A stretch of DNA of 64,000 nt from Spirochaetaceae bacterium UBA5556 (GTDB taxonomy: Bacteria; Spirochaetota; Spirochaetia; Treponematales; Rectinemataceae): contig DIMW01000014.1 of assembly GCA_002425765.1 (NCBI GenBank), forward strand, positions 9,198 through 73,197, written 5' to 3'. Position numbers and translations under genes: made by a program. Positions 52,389 through 61,164 of this stretch are shown here, one piece after another; position 1 is the first letter of the stretch; every line of letters starts with the position of its first letter. The notes under the pieces were generated by a model, which was not told the DNA's origin, did not search any database, and saw only the letters and a list, made by a program, of their open reading frames with translations.

Positions 52389-55300
52389 ATGCGCATCATC
52401 GCCGACCTCCATATCCATTCGCACTACTCTCGCGCGACGAGCCCCAAGCTGACGCTGCCTTATGTAGAGCGCTGGGCGCGCATAAAGGGCATAGACCTCG
52501 TCGGCACGGGGGACTGTACGCACCCCGTATGGCTCGCCGAACTCAAGGAGCAGCTTGAGCCTGTCGAGGGAGGCTTTTTCCAACTCAGGCCGGCGCTGCG
52601 GCGCGAGTTCGATTCCGGCGAGGCGCTCGCGGAAGGCCTTCCCTCGCCGGCCGGCGACAGCCCTGTGCGCTTTGTTCTGACGGGCGAGATAAGCACCATT
52701 TACAGGCGGGACGGCAAAACGCGCAAAATTCATCATGTCGTGATCCTGCCGGATTTCGCGGCCGCGGCCGCCTTCCAGGTCCGACTTGAACGGATGGGCA
52801 ACATCTCCTCCGATGGGCGCCCCATACTCGGTGTGGACTCGCGCGATCTTTTCTCCACTCTCTTGGACGCCGACGAGCGCTCCATCCTCGTGCCCGCGCA
52901 TATCTGGACACCCTGGTTTTCGGCTCTTGGCGCCAACTCAGGTTTCGATTCCATCGAAGAATGCTATGGCGACCTCACATCGCGCATCGGCGCGATAGAG
53001 ACAGGCCTGTCGTCGAACCCGCCCATGAACTGGGCGGTGAGCGCTCTGGACCGCTTCGGGATCATATCGAACTCCGACGCCCACTCGCCGGAAAAATTGG
53101 GCCGCGAGGCGACGGTTTTCGAGATGGAGAATTCTTTCAAGGGTCTCGCGGGGGCCCTCGGCGCGACGCAGACCGGCGCGCTCTCCGGCGGCGGCCCGGC
53201 CGGCAGGATTGCCGGGACAGTCGAATTCTTCCCGCAGGAAGGGAAATACCATTACGACGGCCACCGCGCGTGCGATGTGGTTCTGTCGCCGTCCGAGAGC
53301 GCTGCCCTCAAAGGACGCTGCCCCGTCTGCGGCAAGCCCCTCACGCCAGGAGTCATGCGCCGTGTCGCCGAACTGGCCGACCGCCCTGTGGACGAGACGG
53401 AACCCTGCCCACAGGACTACGCCGGCACCAACCGCAGACCCTACAGATCGCTCATCCCTCTCCCCGAAGTGCTTGGGGAACTCCTCGGTACGGGAAGCGG
53501 CTCGAAGAAGGTCGCCGCCGCCTACGGCGCCCTCGTGGAGCGCGCCGGAGATGAATTTTCCCTCCTTCTGGATCGAAGCGAGAAGGAAATCGAAACGATG
53601 AGAGCAGCCGGCGTTTCCGGCGAGCTGCTGGCTCTGGCCATTGGCCGCATGCGGTCGGGCCAAGTGTCTATAAAGCCCGGCTATGACGGCGAGTACGGGG
53701 TCATCCACGCATTCGCCCCTGGAGAGCGCATCGAGGCAAAGGCTGAAGTGGAGCTCTTCGACGATGAGATGGGTAAAGGGGGAGAGAAAACTGACCCACA
53801 GACGGCGCCGTCAAAGCCAGCGACCGCCCGCAGGGCAACGCGCGAGCGGCCCTCCGGAAGGCGCGGCGCGGAACCAGCGGCGGCGGTAAACGCCGAAAAA
53901 CCCGAGGTTCCAAAACCCGTCCACGCTGCCGCCTTCCGTCTCGACCCCGCGCAGGAAGCGGCGGTGAACCATCCTGGCGGTCCCGCGCTCATCGTGGCGG
54001 GGCCCGGCACGGGCAAGACTGCCGTACTCGCCCTGCGCATCGCTCACCTCGTGGAGGATGGGCTCGATCCATCATCGATTCTGGCGATCACTTTTACGAA
54101 TAAGGCGGCGGCGGAACTCCGCGAACGCATCAAGGGAGCCATCGGCGGAGAGCGCTCGGCCCGACTCACGGCGGCGACCTTCCATTCGTTCTGCCTTTCG
54201 GCGCTGAGAGAGCATGCGGCCGAGGCGTCGCTGCCTTCCGACTTCATCATACTCGATGAAGAAGAAAAAAAAGCTTTCCTGAAATCGGCGGCCGTGCCTG
54301 CCCGGGACGGCGCCAGCCGCGAATCTCGGAGAATTCGGCGCCTCACCTCCTACATCGAGGAACACAAGCGCTTCCTTCTTCTCCCCGGAGACCGCTCACT
54401 TCGCCTCGGCCCCGCCGCTCCGGAGGGGCTTCCCGAACTGGCTGAAGAACTCGGAGCGCCGCCTCTCGATGCCGACCAGGACGCCCTATATGCGCGCTAC
54501 AGAAACGCGCTTAAGGGTGCACATGCCCTCGATTTCGACGATCTTGTCGCGGGGACTGTCCGGCTCTTCGCGGCTCGACCAGAGGTACTTTCGCTCTACC
54601 GCGGACGATTCCACGCAATCTTCGTGGACGAATACCAGGATGTCAATTTCGCCCAATACGCCCTGATACGTCTCCTTGCGCCGAACCCGCTGCCGGCCTC
54701 CGCTTCTGATGATGCTTCCGTCTCCACCGCGCCACACGCCAAAACAGCACCTTCCGAACTCTGCGTCATAGGAGACCCAAACCAGGCCATCTACGGATTC
54801 CGGGGATCGGACCGTCGATTCATCGACCGCTTCCTCGTAGATTACCCCGGCGCCGCGACGTACCGCCTGATCCGGAGTTTTCGCTGCGCTTCCGGCATCA
54901 TAGGCGCCGCGGGCCGACTCGTGGGGACCGAACTCGGAGGCTCCGGAAACGCCGTCGCGCTCTCGAGATGCGAATTCCCCACCGAGGCTTCCGAGGCCGA
55001 GGGCATCGCGCGAGAGATAGACCGGCTCATCGGGGGCACACGCTTTTTCGCCATCGATTCCGGGGTAGCAGGCTCCGGCGGCGCTGGTTCGGGTGCCGGT
55101 TTAGCCGAGGCACACACCGCTTCCCGTGAAGGGCCAACCCTTTCGAGTCTCGGCGAATGCGCGATCCTCGTCCGCGCGGCGGCGCTCGCCCCGCCAATCG
55201 AAAAAGCTCTTGTTGACCACGGCATACCCTATCGATTCATCGGTGAGCAACCCTGGTGGGAGGAGGAGCCCGCCATTTCGGTACTCAGACTGATCCGTGC

Positions 55301-55985
55301 CGCCGTTCGGTCCGACACGCAAGCCGTGGGCGAGCCTGAAGAGGCGCTCCGTGTCAAGCTTCTCGGCCTCTCTCCCGCAGAGGCGGTACGCGCCGCGATC
55401 GATTTCCTGGATGAGGACAACACCGGCGGGGCCAAAAAAACGTATTCTCTCGCGAGGCCCGCGTCTTCCTTAGAGCGCCTGGTAGCCCAGGCTTCACTGT
55501 ATCCGGACCTTGTATCGTGTATGGACGACCTCGCGCTGGGCAGCCCCCAGGACGGTTATGAAGCGCACGGAGAGCGCGTCTCGCTCATGACCATACACGC
55601 CGCCAAGGGCCTCGAATTTGACTACGTCTTCGTGGCGGGCCTTGAAGAGGGTATACTACCCTTCACGCTCTTCGAAGGGCGGGGCTCTATCGCTCGGAAA
55701 AAAGAAAAAAGCGGCGAAAATGACGGCAACGGCGGCGGTACAACCGCTGACCGCGACGGTATCCCCTCCCAGGAGCGAATCGGAGAAGAACTTAGACTTC
55801 TCTATGTGGCGATGACCCGCGCCCGGATCGGCCTGTACCTCTCATGGGCCCGCTCGCGGCACTTCCTGGGCCGCAGACTCACTCTGGCGCCAAGTCGTTT
55901 CCTCGCCCAGATCGAGGATCTTGTGCCCATAGTGGAGCGCACCGCGCCCAAAAAACCGAGAGACCCACAACTCACGCTTTTCTGA
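52389..55985 (+). CDS. endonuclease Q-like PHP nuclease fused to a UvrD/Rep-type helicase
   Basis: 1198 residues. Residues 1 to about 270 form a PHP domain (IIADLHIHSHYS, GTGDCTH, ILVPAHIWTPWFS, ISNSDAHS). A zinc-binding stretch (C near 293, CPVCGKPL near 311, EPCP near 338) and helical tail follow, ending with SIKPGYDGEYGVIHAFAPGE; this whole part matches endonuclease Q, which nicks 5' of uracil, hypoxanthine or abasic sites. After a linker, a superfamily 1A helicase begins near 515: Walker A GPGTGKTA, VDEYQDVN, NQAIYGFRGSD, TIHAAKGLEFDYVFV, LYVAMTRAR. The 2B subdomain looks shortened. The fusion suggests incision followed by strand unwinding in one enzyme. Confidence 0.85.
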   Translation: MRIIADLHIHSHYSRATSPKLTLPYVERWARIKGIDLVGTGDCTHPVWLAELKEQLEPVEGGFFQLRPALRREFDSGEALAEGLPSPAGDSPVRFVLTGEISTIYRRDGKTRKIHHVVILPDFAAAAAFQVRLERMGNISSDGRPILGVDSRDLFSTLLDADERSILVPAHIWTPWFSALGANSGFDSIEECYGDLTSRIGAIETGLSSNPPMNWAVSALDRFGIISNSDAHSPEKLGREATVFEMENSFKGLAGALGATQTGALSGGGPAGRIAGTVEFFPQEGKYHYDGHRACDVVLSPSESAALKGRCPVCGKPLTPGVMRRVAELADRPVDETEPCPQDYAGTNRRPYRSLIPLPEVLGELLGTGSGSKKVAAAYGALVERAGDEFSLLLDRSEKEIETMRAAGVSGELLALAIGRMRSGQVSIKPGYDGEYGVIHAFAPGERIEAKAEVELFDDEMGKGGEKTDPQTAPSKPATARRATRERPSGRRGAEPAAAVNAEKPEVPKPVHAAAFRLDPAQEAAVNHPGGPALIVAGPGTGKTAVLALRIAHLVEDGLDPSSILAITFTNKAAAELRERIKGAIGGERSARLTAATFHSFCLSALREHAAEASLPSDFIILDEEEKKAFLKSAAVPARDGASRESRRIRRLTSYIEEHKRFLLLPGDRSLRLGPAAPEGLPELAEELGAPPLDADQDALYARYRNALKGAHALDFDDLVAGTVRLFAARPEVLSLYRGRFHAIFVDEYQDVNFAQYALIRLLAPNPLPASASDDASVSTAPHAKTAPSELCVIGDPNQAIYGFRGSDRRFIDRFLVDYPGAATYRLIRSFRCASGIIGAAGRLVGTELGGSGNAVALSRCEFPTEASEAEGIAREIDRLIGGTRFFAIDSGVAGSGGAGSGAGLAEAHTASREGPTLSSLGECAILVRAAALAPPIEKALVDHGIPYRFIGEQPWWEEEPAISVLRLIRAAVRSDTQAVGEPEEALRVKLLGLSPAEAVRAAIDFLDEDNTGGAKKTYSLARPASSLERLVAQASLYPDLVSCMDDLALGSPQDGYEAHGERVSLMTIHAAKGLEFDYVFVAGLEEGILPFTLFEGRGSIARKKEKSGENDGNGGGTTADRDGIPSQERIGEELRLLYVAMTRARIGLYLSWARSRHFLGRRLTLAPSRFLAQIEDLVPIVERTAPKKPRDPQLTLF

Positions 55986-55995
55986 AAGCCCAAAC

Positions 55996-57120
55996 TCAGC
56001 CCGCGACCCTGGAAAGCACGGACTGCCACGCGTCCATGAACCTCAAAAACGCGTCCACGCGCGATCTGAGCTGGACGACAGGCGGCGTTTCGGCGGCGAT
56101 GGCGTTGTTCAAAAATTCCTCAAACTCGCCCCGGTCAGTGTCCACGAAATGAAGCGCGGCCTGGATGCTCGAAGACAGAGCTTTATATTCCAGGTCATCC
56201 TGAGTGAAATACCCGAGAAAGCTCCCCAGCGACTCGGGCTGGAAACCGAAAACCCGGACTTTCTCCCTCATATACCTGAAATGAAGAATGTCCTGGCGCT
56301 GACGCGTCCAGTAATGATGAGTACGCTCCGGCGGCAGGTGCAAGAGGAGGAGTTCCTGATCGAAAAACAGGGGTACGCCGCAGTATCTGGCGTTGAGCAC
56401 ATAGTCGTCGTCTTCTCCCCGAGTGCCGTACGGATCGAAGGGAACCCGCAGGAAAAGGCCGGAATTCAAGACCATGTTCCCGCCGAAAGCTATTTTTGAT
56501 TCCGAAAGTCGGGTTTTCTCTCCAAGCGCCTCTTTAACCTCCCTGTTGAAGAGCTCATCCTTGGGCCACCCGTTCAGGACATCCGATATCTGCCCATCGT
56601 AGAATTTGTTGCCTTTCGCATCGACGACACAGCCCGTCTTGCCCAGGACCGCCCTTCCTTCCCAGGAACCGCCCACGAATTTGAGCGCCGACTCGCGGTA
56701 ATGCGAATCGATGCACTCATCGTCGTCGATCATGATGATAGTGTCGAAGCCATGGAAGGCCGCGTACAGGAGCCCCATATTGCGCACCCCGCCGTAGCTG
56801 TCCATGCGTATGGCCCCCAGAAGAGAAGCGGGGAATCCCTCAGCGTGCAGCCTCTGGCGTATCGAAACAAGGTCGGCGGCGCTAAAGACATGGATATTCA
56901 GGCCGCGGTTTCGGGATATTTCCTGTACTCTGACTTCGATGCGGCTGTCGGTGGGCGCGGGGAAAATGATGACCGGATCGGGGTAGCCGCAACCCTCGAG
57001 ATTGTCCAGCGTTCTGCCAAGCGTCCCCGCCTCATCTACAGGTATGGGATGATCGAAAATCTTCCATGAGGGAATATCGGGGGTGGACCAGTATGTCGGG
57101 ATGATCATGCACTGCGCCAT
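55996..57120 (-). CDS. family 2-like glycosyltransferase
   Basis: 374 residues, cytosolic. A GT-A fold is suggested by CMIIPTYWSTPDI, an early donor-binding block (RTLDNLEGCGYPDPVIIFPA), the DxD-like IIMIDDDECID near residue 135 and the late YGTRGEDDDYVLNARYCG acceptor region. The sequence resembles stand-alone glycosyltransferases or glucosyl/mannosyl-glycerate-type synthases; donor and acceptor are unknown. AAAGGGCAAG precedes the ATG. It converges on the endonuclease Q-helicase gene with a 10-base gap. Confidence 0.65.
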   Translation of the reverse strand: MAQCMIIPTYWSTPDIPSWKIFDHPIPVDEAGTLGRTLDNLEGCGYPDPVIIFPAPTDSRIEVRVQEISRNRGLNIHVFSAADLVSIRQRLHAEGFPASLLGAIRMDSYGGVRNMGLLYAAFHGFDTIIMIDDDECIDSHYRESALKFVGGSWEGRAVLGKTGCVVDAKGNKFYDGQISDVLNGWPKDELFNREVKEALGEKTRLSESKIAFGGNMVLNSGLFLRVPFDPYGTRGEDDDYVLNARYCGVPLFFDQELLLLHLPPERTHHYWTRQRQDILHFRYMREKVRVFGFQPESLGSFLGYFTQDDLEYKALSSSIQAALHFVDTDRGEFEEFLNNAIAAETPPVVQLRSRVDAFLRFMDAWQSVLSRVAG

Positions 57121-57372
57121 ATTGCTTGCCCTTTCTGTAATGCGTCATGTTGGTTGAATAAAAAACCAACAATAGAATTGCATTGTTTTGCACAACTGTC
57201 AAGATTTCCCCACAGCCCAGCCGACAATCCCAGCGGTCCGCACAGTTAAAATAAATATTATTATATTATGATACATATAATTAAAACACACAATCTCCAC
57301 CTCACTCATGAGCCGAACTAAATCAGGACAGAACGCGGCGAGGATCGCCTGCAACATTCTGAATAATTTTGC

Positions 57373-57430
57373 TTGACAACCCGAAAAAAACGTGTTAATA
57401 CATGAGGTTAGTTGTAAATTACAATTAACC
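57373..57430 (+). promoter_or_regulatory. ROK-gene promoter with a 25-bp operator
   Basis: TTGACA (57373-57378), a 17-base spacer and TAATAC (57396-57401) are followed at 57406-57430 by a near-perfect 25-base palindrome with arms GGTTARTTGTAA and its complement. The palindrome would cover the transcription start, so the ROK protein probably represses itself and perhaps the transporter. The rest of the gap 57121-57372 holds nothing I recognise. Confidence 0.75.
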
Positions 57431-57455
57431 ATAATGAGGGAGAACGAGGGCGCGG

Positions 57456-58565
57456 ATGCCAAAGATAAAAAATAGCTCGAGAATTTTGCGCACCATCTGG
57501 CAATACCCGGAGAGCAGCCGCGCGGAAGTGGCCAGCCATCTCGGCCTCGACAAATCGACGGTCACGCTGGAAGTCGCCACCCTCATCGAGCAGGGCGCCA
57601 TCACCGAGCTTCCGCAAGGGCCTTCGGGGAAGTACGGAGGCAGAAAGCCGATCCCCCTCGTCATCAACAAGGATTATGGCTACATCATCGGCATCGCCAT
57701 TCAGAGCGGTCATTATTCGGCGGTGGCGGTCAATCTGGCCGGAGATATCCTGGAAGTAAAGGAAGAGGACGAGTCCATCACCAAGGAGAACCTTGCGCCT
57801 TCCATTCAGGCCATCTACTGGGAATTGAAGAACCGTCTGGGTAAGTACCCCGGAACGATTCTGGGTGTTGGGCTGGGCGTCGGCGGCCTCATCAACCCGA
57901 ACGACGGGACAGTGGAATTTTCGGTTCCCTTAAAAATATCGGAGCCTGTCAATGTCGTTGAGGCGCTTTCAAAAAAACTGAGCGTCCCATTTTTCATTGA
58001 GAACAACGCCAACTGCTGCGCGTGGAGCGAGCTGGCGTTCCACAAGAACGTCGAGCTGAGGAACATTCTTTTCGCGCTGATCGAATTCAAGCAGGCGCTC
58101 GTGCCGCACGCCGAATACGGCGGTGTCGGCGTCGGATTCGGAATCGTGCTGAATGGTAAAGTCCATTACGGTTCGAACTACTTCGCCGGAGAATTCCGGA
58201 GCGTCCTCTGTACGGAGAACAACGGTATTCAGGTCTCGTGCTCAAGGGAAGAACTGGGCCGGATTCTTAATGACCCGCCTGTTCTGGAAAAATTCGTCAC
58301 TGAACTGGCCAAGAACATCGCGATGCTGGTGAACACGCTGGACTGCGACAGTGTCTTCATAGGCGGCGACATCGAGGACAGCGGCCCCGACTTCTGTCAG
58401 ATACTCGAAAGGGCGATCCATGACAACTGGATGTATCCCGTCAAGCGACACATAAGAATTCAGTATTCGTCGATGGGTGCGGAAGCCGTGGCCTTCGGCG
58501 CCGCGGGGATGCTGCTCAACCGTCTCTTCGCGACAAACAAATTCCCGGTCGGCACGCGGGAATAG
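57456..58565 (+). CDS. ROK-family transcriptional repressor (NagC/XylR type)
   Basis: 369 residues. The N-terminal winged helix is seen in RILRTIWQYPESSRAEVASHLGLDKSTVT. The ROK domain follows with IIGIAIQSGHYSAVAV, LGVGLGVGGLINP and the EYGGVGVGFGIVLNG region. The zinc motif typical of ROK sugar kinases (C-G-C-G-x-x-G-C) is absent; the corresponding stretch has FRSVLCTENNGIQVSCSREE. It likely senses a sugar and regulates the ABC sugar transporter that follows 62 bases later. It has a strong operator-promoter. Confidence 0.87.
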   Translation: MPKIKNSSRILRTIWQYPESSRAEVASHLGLDKSTVTLEVATLIEQGAITELPQGPSGKYGGRKPIPLVINKDYGYIIGIAIQSGHYSAVAVNLAGDILEVKEEDESITKENLAPSIQAIYWELKNRLGKYPGTILGVGLGVGGLINPNDGTVEFSVPLKISEPVNVVEALSKKLSVPFFIENNANCCAWSELAFHKNVELRNILFALIEFKQALVPHAEYGGVGVGFGIVLNGKVHYGSNYFAGEFRSVLCTENNGIQVSCSREELGRILNDPPVLEKFVTELAKNIAMLVNTLDCDSVFIGGDIEDSGPDFCQILERAIHDNWMYPVKRHIRIQYSSMGAEAVAFGAAGMLLNRLFATNKFPVGTRE

Positions 58566-58627
58566 GCTACGCCAAGGAACCATACCAGGCTTGAGTCTGG
58601 CTCATATAATCAATTGGAGGAAATGGA

Positions 58628-59935
58628 GTGAAAAAAAAGATTTGTTCGGTTCTTGTGTTTCTTGTCATTCTGTCCATGGGGGCGTATGCCCAGAAGACGA
58701 CGATCACCGTCTTCGATTACATCGACGCCACCGCTCCCGGCTATGCAGAAAACGAGGCGATCTGGCAGAAGTTCATCGATGAAAACCCCGACATCACCCT
58801 CGTGAAGGAAGAGCTTTCGAATGAGCCCTTCCATCAGAAACTCGCCGCATACGTGGCCGCGGGGACCTTGCCCGACGTCATCTACATGTACCCGTCCGGC
58901 AGGTCCACGGCGCTTCATGAGCAGAAACTGGTGAAGGACCTCGCCCCGCTTCTCGGGAAGGATTTCCTTTCCAATTTCATCCCGTCGGTGACCGATCCGT
59001 CGGGTCAGAAGGGCAAGTACCTCGCGGAGCTTCCGCAGAGCATCACCTATACCACCGTCATGTTCACCAACACCAAGCTCCTCTCCGATCTCGGGCTCAA
59101 AGTGCCCAGCACGTACGCCGAGCTCAAGGCGATGGCCCCAAAGCTCAAAGCCAAGGGAATCCGTCCGGTGCTCATGGCCAACAAGGACGACTGGGTCATG
59201 CAGTCCTGTCTCTTCTCCACCATCGTAGGCCGTATGCTCGGCGACGAATGGATCGACAATGCCCTGGCCGGAAAAGTCAAATTCACCGACAAGGACTTCG
59301 TCAAGGCGCTGGAGTTCGTGCAGACAATGTACAAAGACGGCGTCATCGGAAGAGACACCATCCAGATTTCCTACGGTGAGGCACCGGCCCTCTTCGCGGA
59401 AGGCAAGGCGGCGTTCTTTATCGACGGCGATTGGCGACAGAACGCCTTTCTGACGGATGCCTCTTCCGGAAAAGCGCTCATCGATCCAAAACTCCAGCAG
59501 ACCGACTTCGGGTTCTACAATTTTCCGGCGATTCCCGGCGAGAAAAATCCAGGTGTCGCTTCCGCGGTACTGGGCTGTGGGTACGGCATCTCGGCCTCGA
59601 TCCCGGCAGGTTCCGATAAGGAAAAGGCGGCCGTACGGCTCCTGAAGTACCTCTACTCGGCCGATGTCCAGCGGCAGTACCTCGAGCTTGGCCGATACAT
59701 CACTTCCAGAAAGGATGTGAAGAGCGACAAGCTTGAGCCGTTTACCATGAAAATGGTGCAGTACCACGATTCCGTGCCCAAGACCTGTTATGTGCTCGAC
59801 GGCGCCCTTGACACGAGCATCTACACGCCGCTCAATCTCGGTCTCCAGCAGATCGGGCTCGGCACGAAGACCCCCGAAGAGGTCGCGCAGAGCATTCAGG
59901 CGGCGGTTGACGCGTGGAGAGCCGCTCACAAGTAA
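58628..59935 (+). CDS. sugar ABC substrate-binding protein (SBP family 1)
   Basis: 435 residues from GTG 58628, after GGAGGAAATG. Signal peptide 1 to about 21 (VLVFLVILSMGAYAQ), with no lipobox cysteine. Family-1 features: FIDENPDITLVKEEL, LAAYVAAGTLPDVIYMYPSG, YTTVMFTNTKLLSDLGLKVPSTYAEL and FAEGKAAFFIDGDWRQNAF. Probable oligosaccharide binding. First gene of the transporter, followed by a hairpin and two permease genes; no ATPase is encoded nearby, so a shared MsmK/UgpC-like ATPase elsewhere is expected. Confidence 0.88.
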   Translation: MKKKICSVLVFLVILSMGAYAQKTTITVFDYIDATAPGYAENEAIWQKFIDENPDITLVKEELSNEPFHQKLAAYVAAGTLPDVIYMYPSGRSTALHEQKLVKDLAPLLGKDFLSNFIPSVTDPSGQKGKYLAELPQSITYTTVMFTNTKLLSDLGLKVPSTYAELKAMAPKLKAKGIRPVLMANKDDWVMQSCLFSTIVGRMLGDEWIDNALAGKVKFTDKDFVKALEFVQTMYKDGVIGRDTIQISYGEAPALFAEGKAAFFIDGDWRQNAFLTDASSGKALIDPKLQQTDFGFYNFPAIPGEKNPGVASAVLGCGYGISASIPAGSDKEKAAVRLLKYLYSADVQRQYLELGRYITSRKDVKSDKLEPFTMKMVQYHDSVPKTCYVLDGALDTSIYTPLNLGLQQIGLGTKTPEEVAQSIQAAVDAWRAAHK

Positions 59936-59966
59936 AGATTCCGCGTAATGGATAGCTGGCTGCGGT

Positions 59967-59999
59967 GCGGGCTCGGAACCACTTTGGGTACGAGCCCGC
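59967..59999 (+). promoter_or_regulatory. intercistronic hairpin after the sugar-binding protein gene
   Basis: GCGGGCTCG (59967-59975) pairs perfectly with CGAGCCCGC (59991-59999) around a 15-base loop. No U-tract follows. Like the livK-livH hairpin, it probably sets a surplus of binding protein over permeases. Confidence 0.65.
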
Positions 60000-60038
60000 G
60001 ATTCTATATAGGGTCGTGAGACAGGAAAGAGGTACGAA

Positions 60039-61160
60039 GTGAATGGTACGGCTACAAAACTAGAAAAAGACAGAAGGGCATATTGGGCGATGGTGCTGCC
60101 ATCATTTCTTATATACCTTTTTGTGTTCGGCTTTCCGATCGTCCTGGCCATCGTGCTTTCGCTCTCCAACTACAGCGGAGGCAAAATGTTCGGCGGCACC
60201 CCATGGAGAATCACCGGATTCCAGCAATATCTGCGGCTCTTCACCGATCCGTATTTCTGGAACGCCCTCAAAAACAATATTTATATCGTGCTGATCTCGG
60301 TGTTTGGGCAGCTGCCCCTCGGGTTCGTGTTCGCGTATCTGATTTACCGAAAGACGGTCAGATTCGAAGCATTCTGGCAGGGAGTTCTCTATGTCCCCGC
60401 CATGATCTCCACGATTGTCGTAGGCATTCTGTGGAGCATCATCTTCTCACCGTACGGGCCCATCGCCGATACCGCCAACCATTATTACGCGGACACATAT
60501 TCGGCAAAAATCTCAGGGATTGTTCAGGCTACCGGAGGGCTCTCGAATCCCGACGCGCTGACCGACCAGATCATAAAGGCGAGCCCCAAAACCATACATA
60601 CGGTGTTTTCCGATCCTGCCGTCGATCTCAAGGATTTTCTGCTGAGCTATGATCCCAGTGATACGGCCACGCTCGAAAAAGATATCGTCAACCTCCTGGC
60701 GCCCCGATGGAACGCGGATTTTCTGTCCAAAAACAATATCGCGATGATACCGATCTGCTTTGTGACCCTCTGGATGTGGGTGGGGACCTACCTGCTCATC
60801 TTTCTCGCCAACATGCAGAAAATCGACAGGAGCATCATCGAGGCGGCCCAGATCGACGGAGCCTCGGAGACGCAGATCATGGGAAGGGTCGTGCTTCCAA
60901 GCCTCTCCAAGGTGATCGCGAATTCCGCCATTCTCTGCATATCGGGATCATTGAGCGGCTTCGCCCTCATCCTGGCCATGACGGGCGGCGGCCCGGCGAG
61001 AGTCACGCAGGTGCTTTCCATATATATGTACGACAAAGCATTCATGGGCGCGCCTGATTACCCACTCGCCAACGCGATCGCCATCATGATCGTGCTCTTC
61101 AGTCTTCTTCTTGTGGCTCTGATGTTTGCGCTTGAACGGCGCTTTGGCGGAAAGGAGTGA
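60039..61160 (+). CDS. sugar ABC permease (MalF/UgpA type) with enlarged loop
   Basis: 373 residues from GTG 60039, with GAAAGAGG upstream. Helices at about 15-35, 75-100, 110-135 and four more after 235. The EAA loop reads IIEAAQIDGASETQIMGRVVLPSL. Between about residues 145 and 235 (IIFSPYGPIAD to FLSKNNIAM) is an extra hydrophilic, helix-rich region of about 80-90 residues that is probably periplasmic; ordinary UgpA-like proteins are about 290-300 long. It may contact the binding protein. Pairs with the permease at 61165. Confidence 0.87.
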   Translation: MNGTATKLEKDRRAYWAMVLPSFLIYLFVFGFPIVLAIVLSLSNYSGGKMFGGTPWRITGFQQYLRLFTDPYFWNALKNNIYIVLISVFGQLPLGFVFAYLIYRKTVRFEAFWQGVLYVPAMISTIVVGILWSIIFSPYGPIADTANHYYADTYSAKISGIVQATGGLSNPDALTDQIIKASPKTIHTVFSDPAVDLKDFLLSYDPSDTATLEKDIVNLLAPRWNADFLSKNNIAMIPICFVTLWMWVGTYLLIFLANMQKIDRSIIEAAQIDGASETQIMGRVVLPSLSKVIANSAILCISGSLSGFALILAMTGGGPARVTQVLSIYMYDKAFMGAPDYPLANAIAIMIVLFSLLLVALMFALERRFGGKE

Positions 61161-61164
61161 AGCG

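Noticed and set aside
58610..60169. Minus-strand frame of 519 codons
   Set aside because: It is antisense to the sugar-binding-protein gene and explained by its codon bias; no family features.
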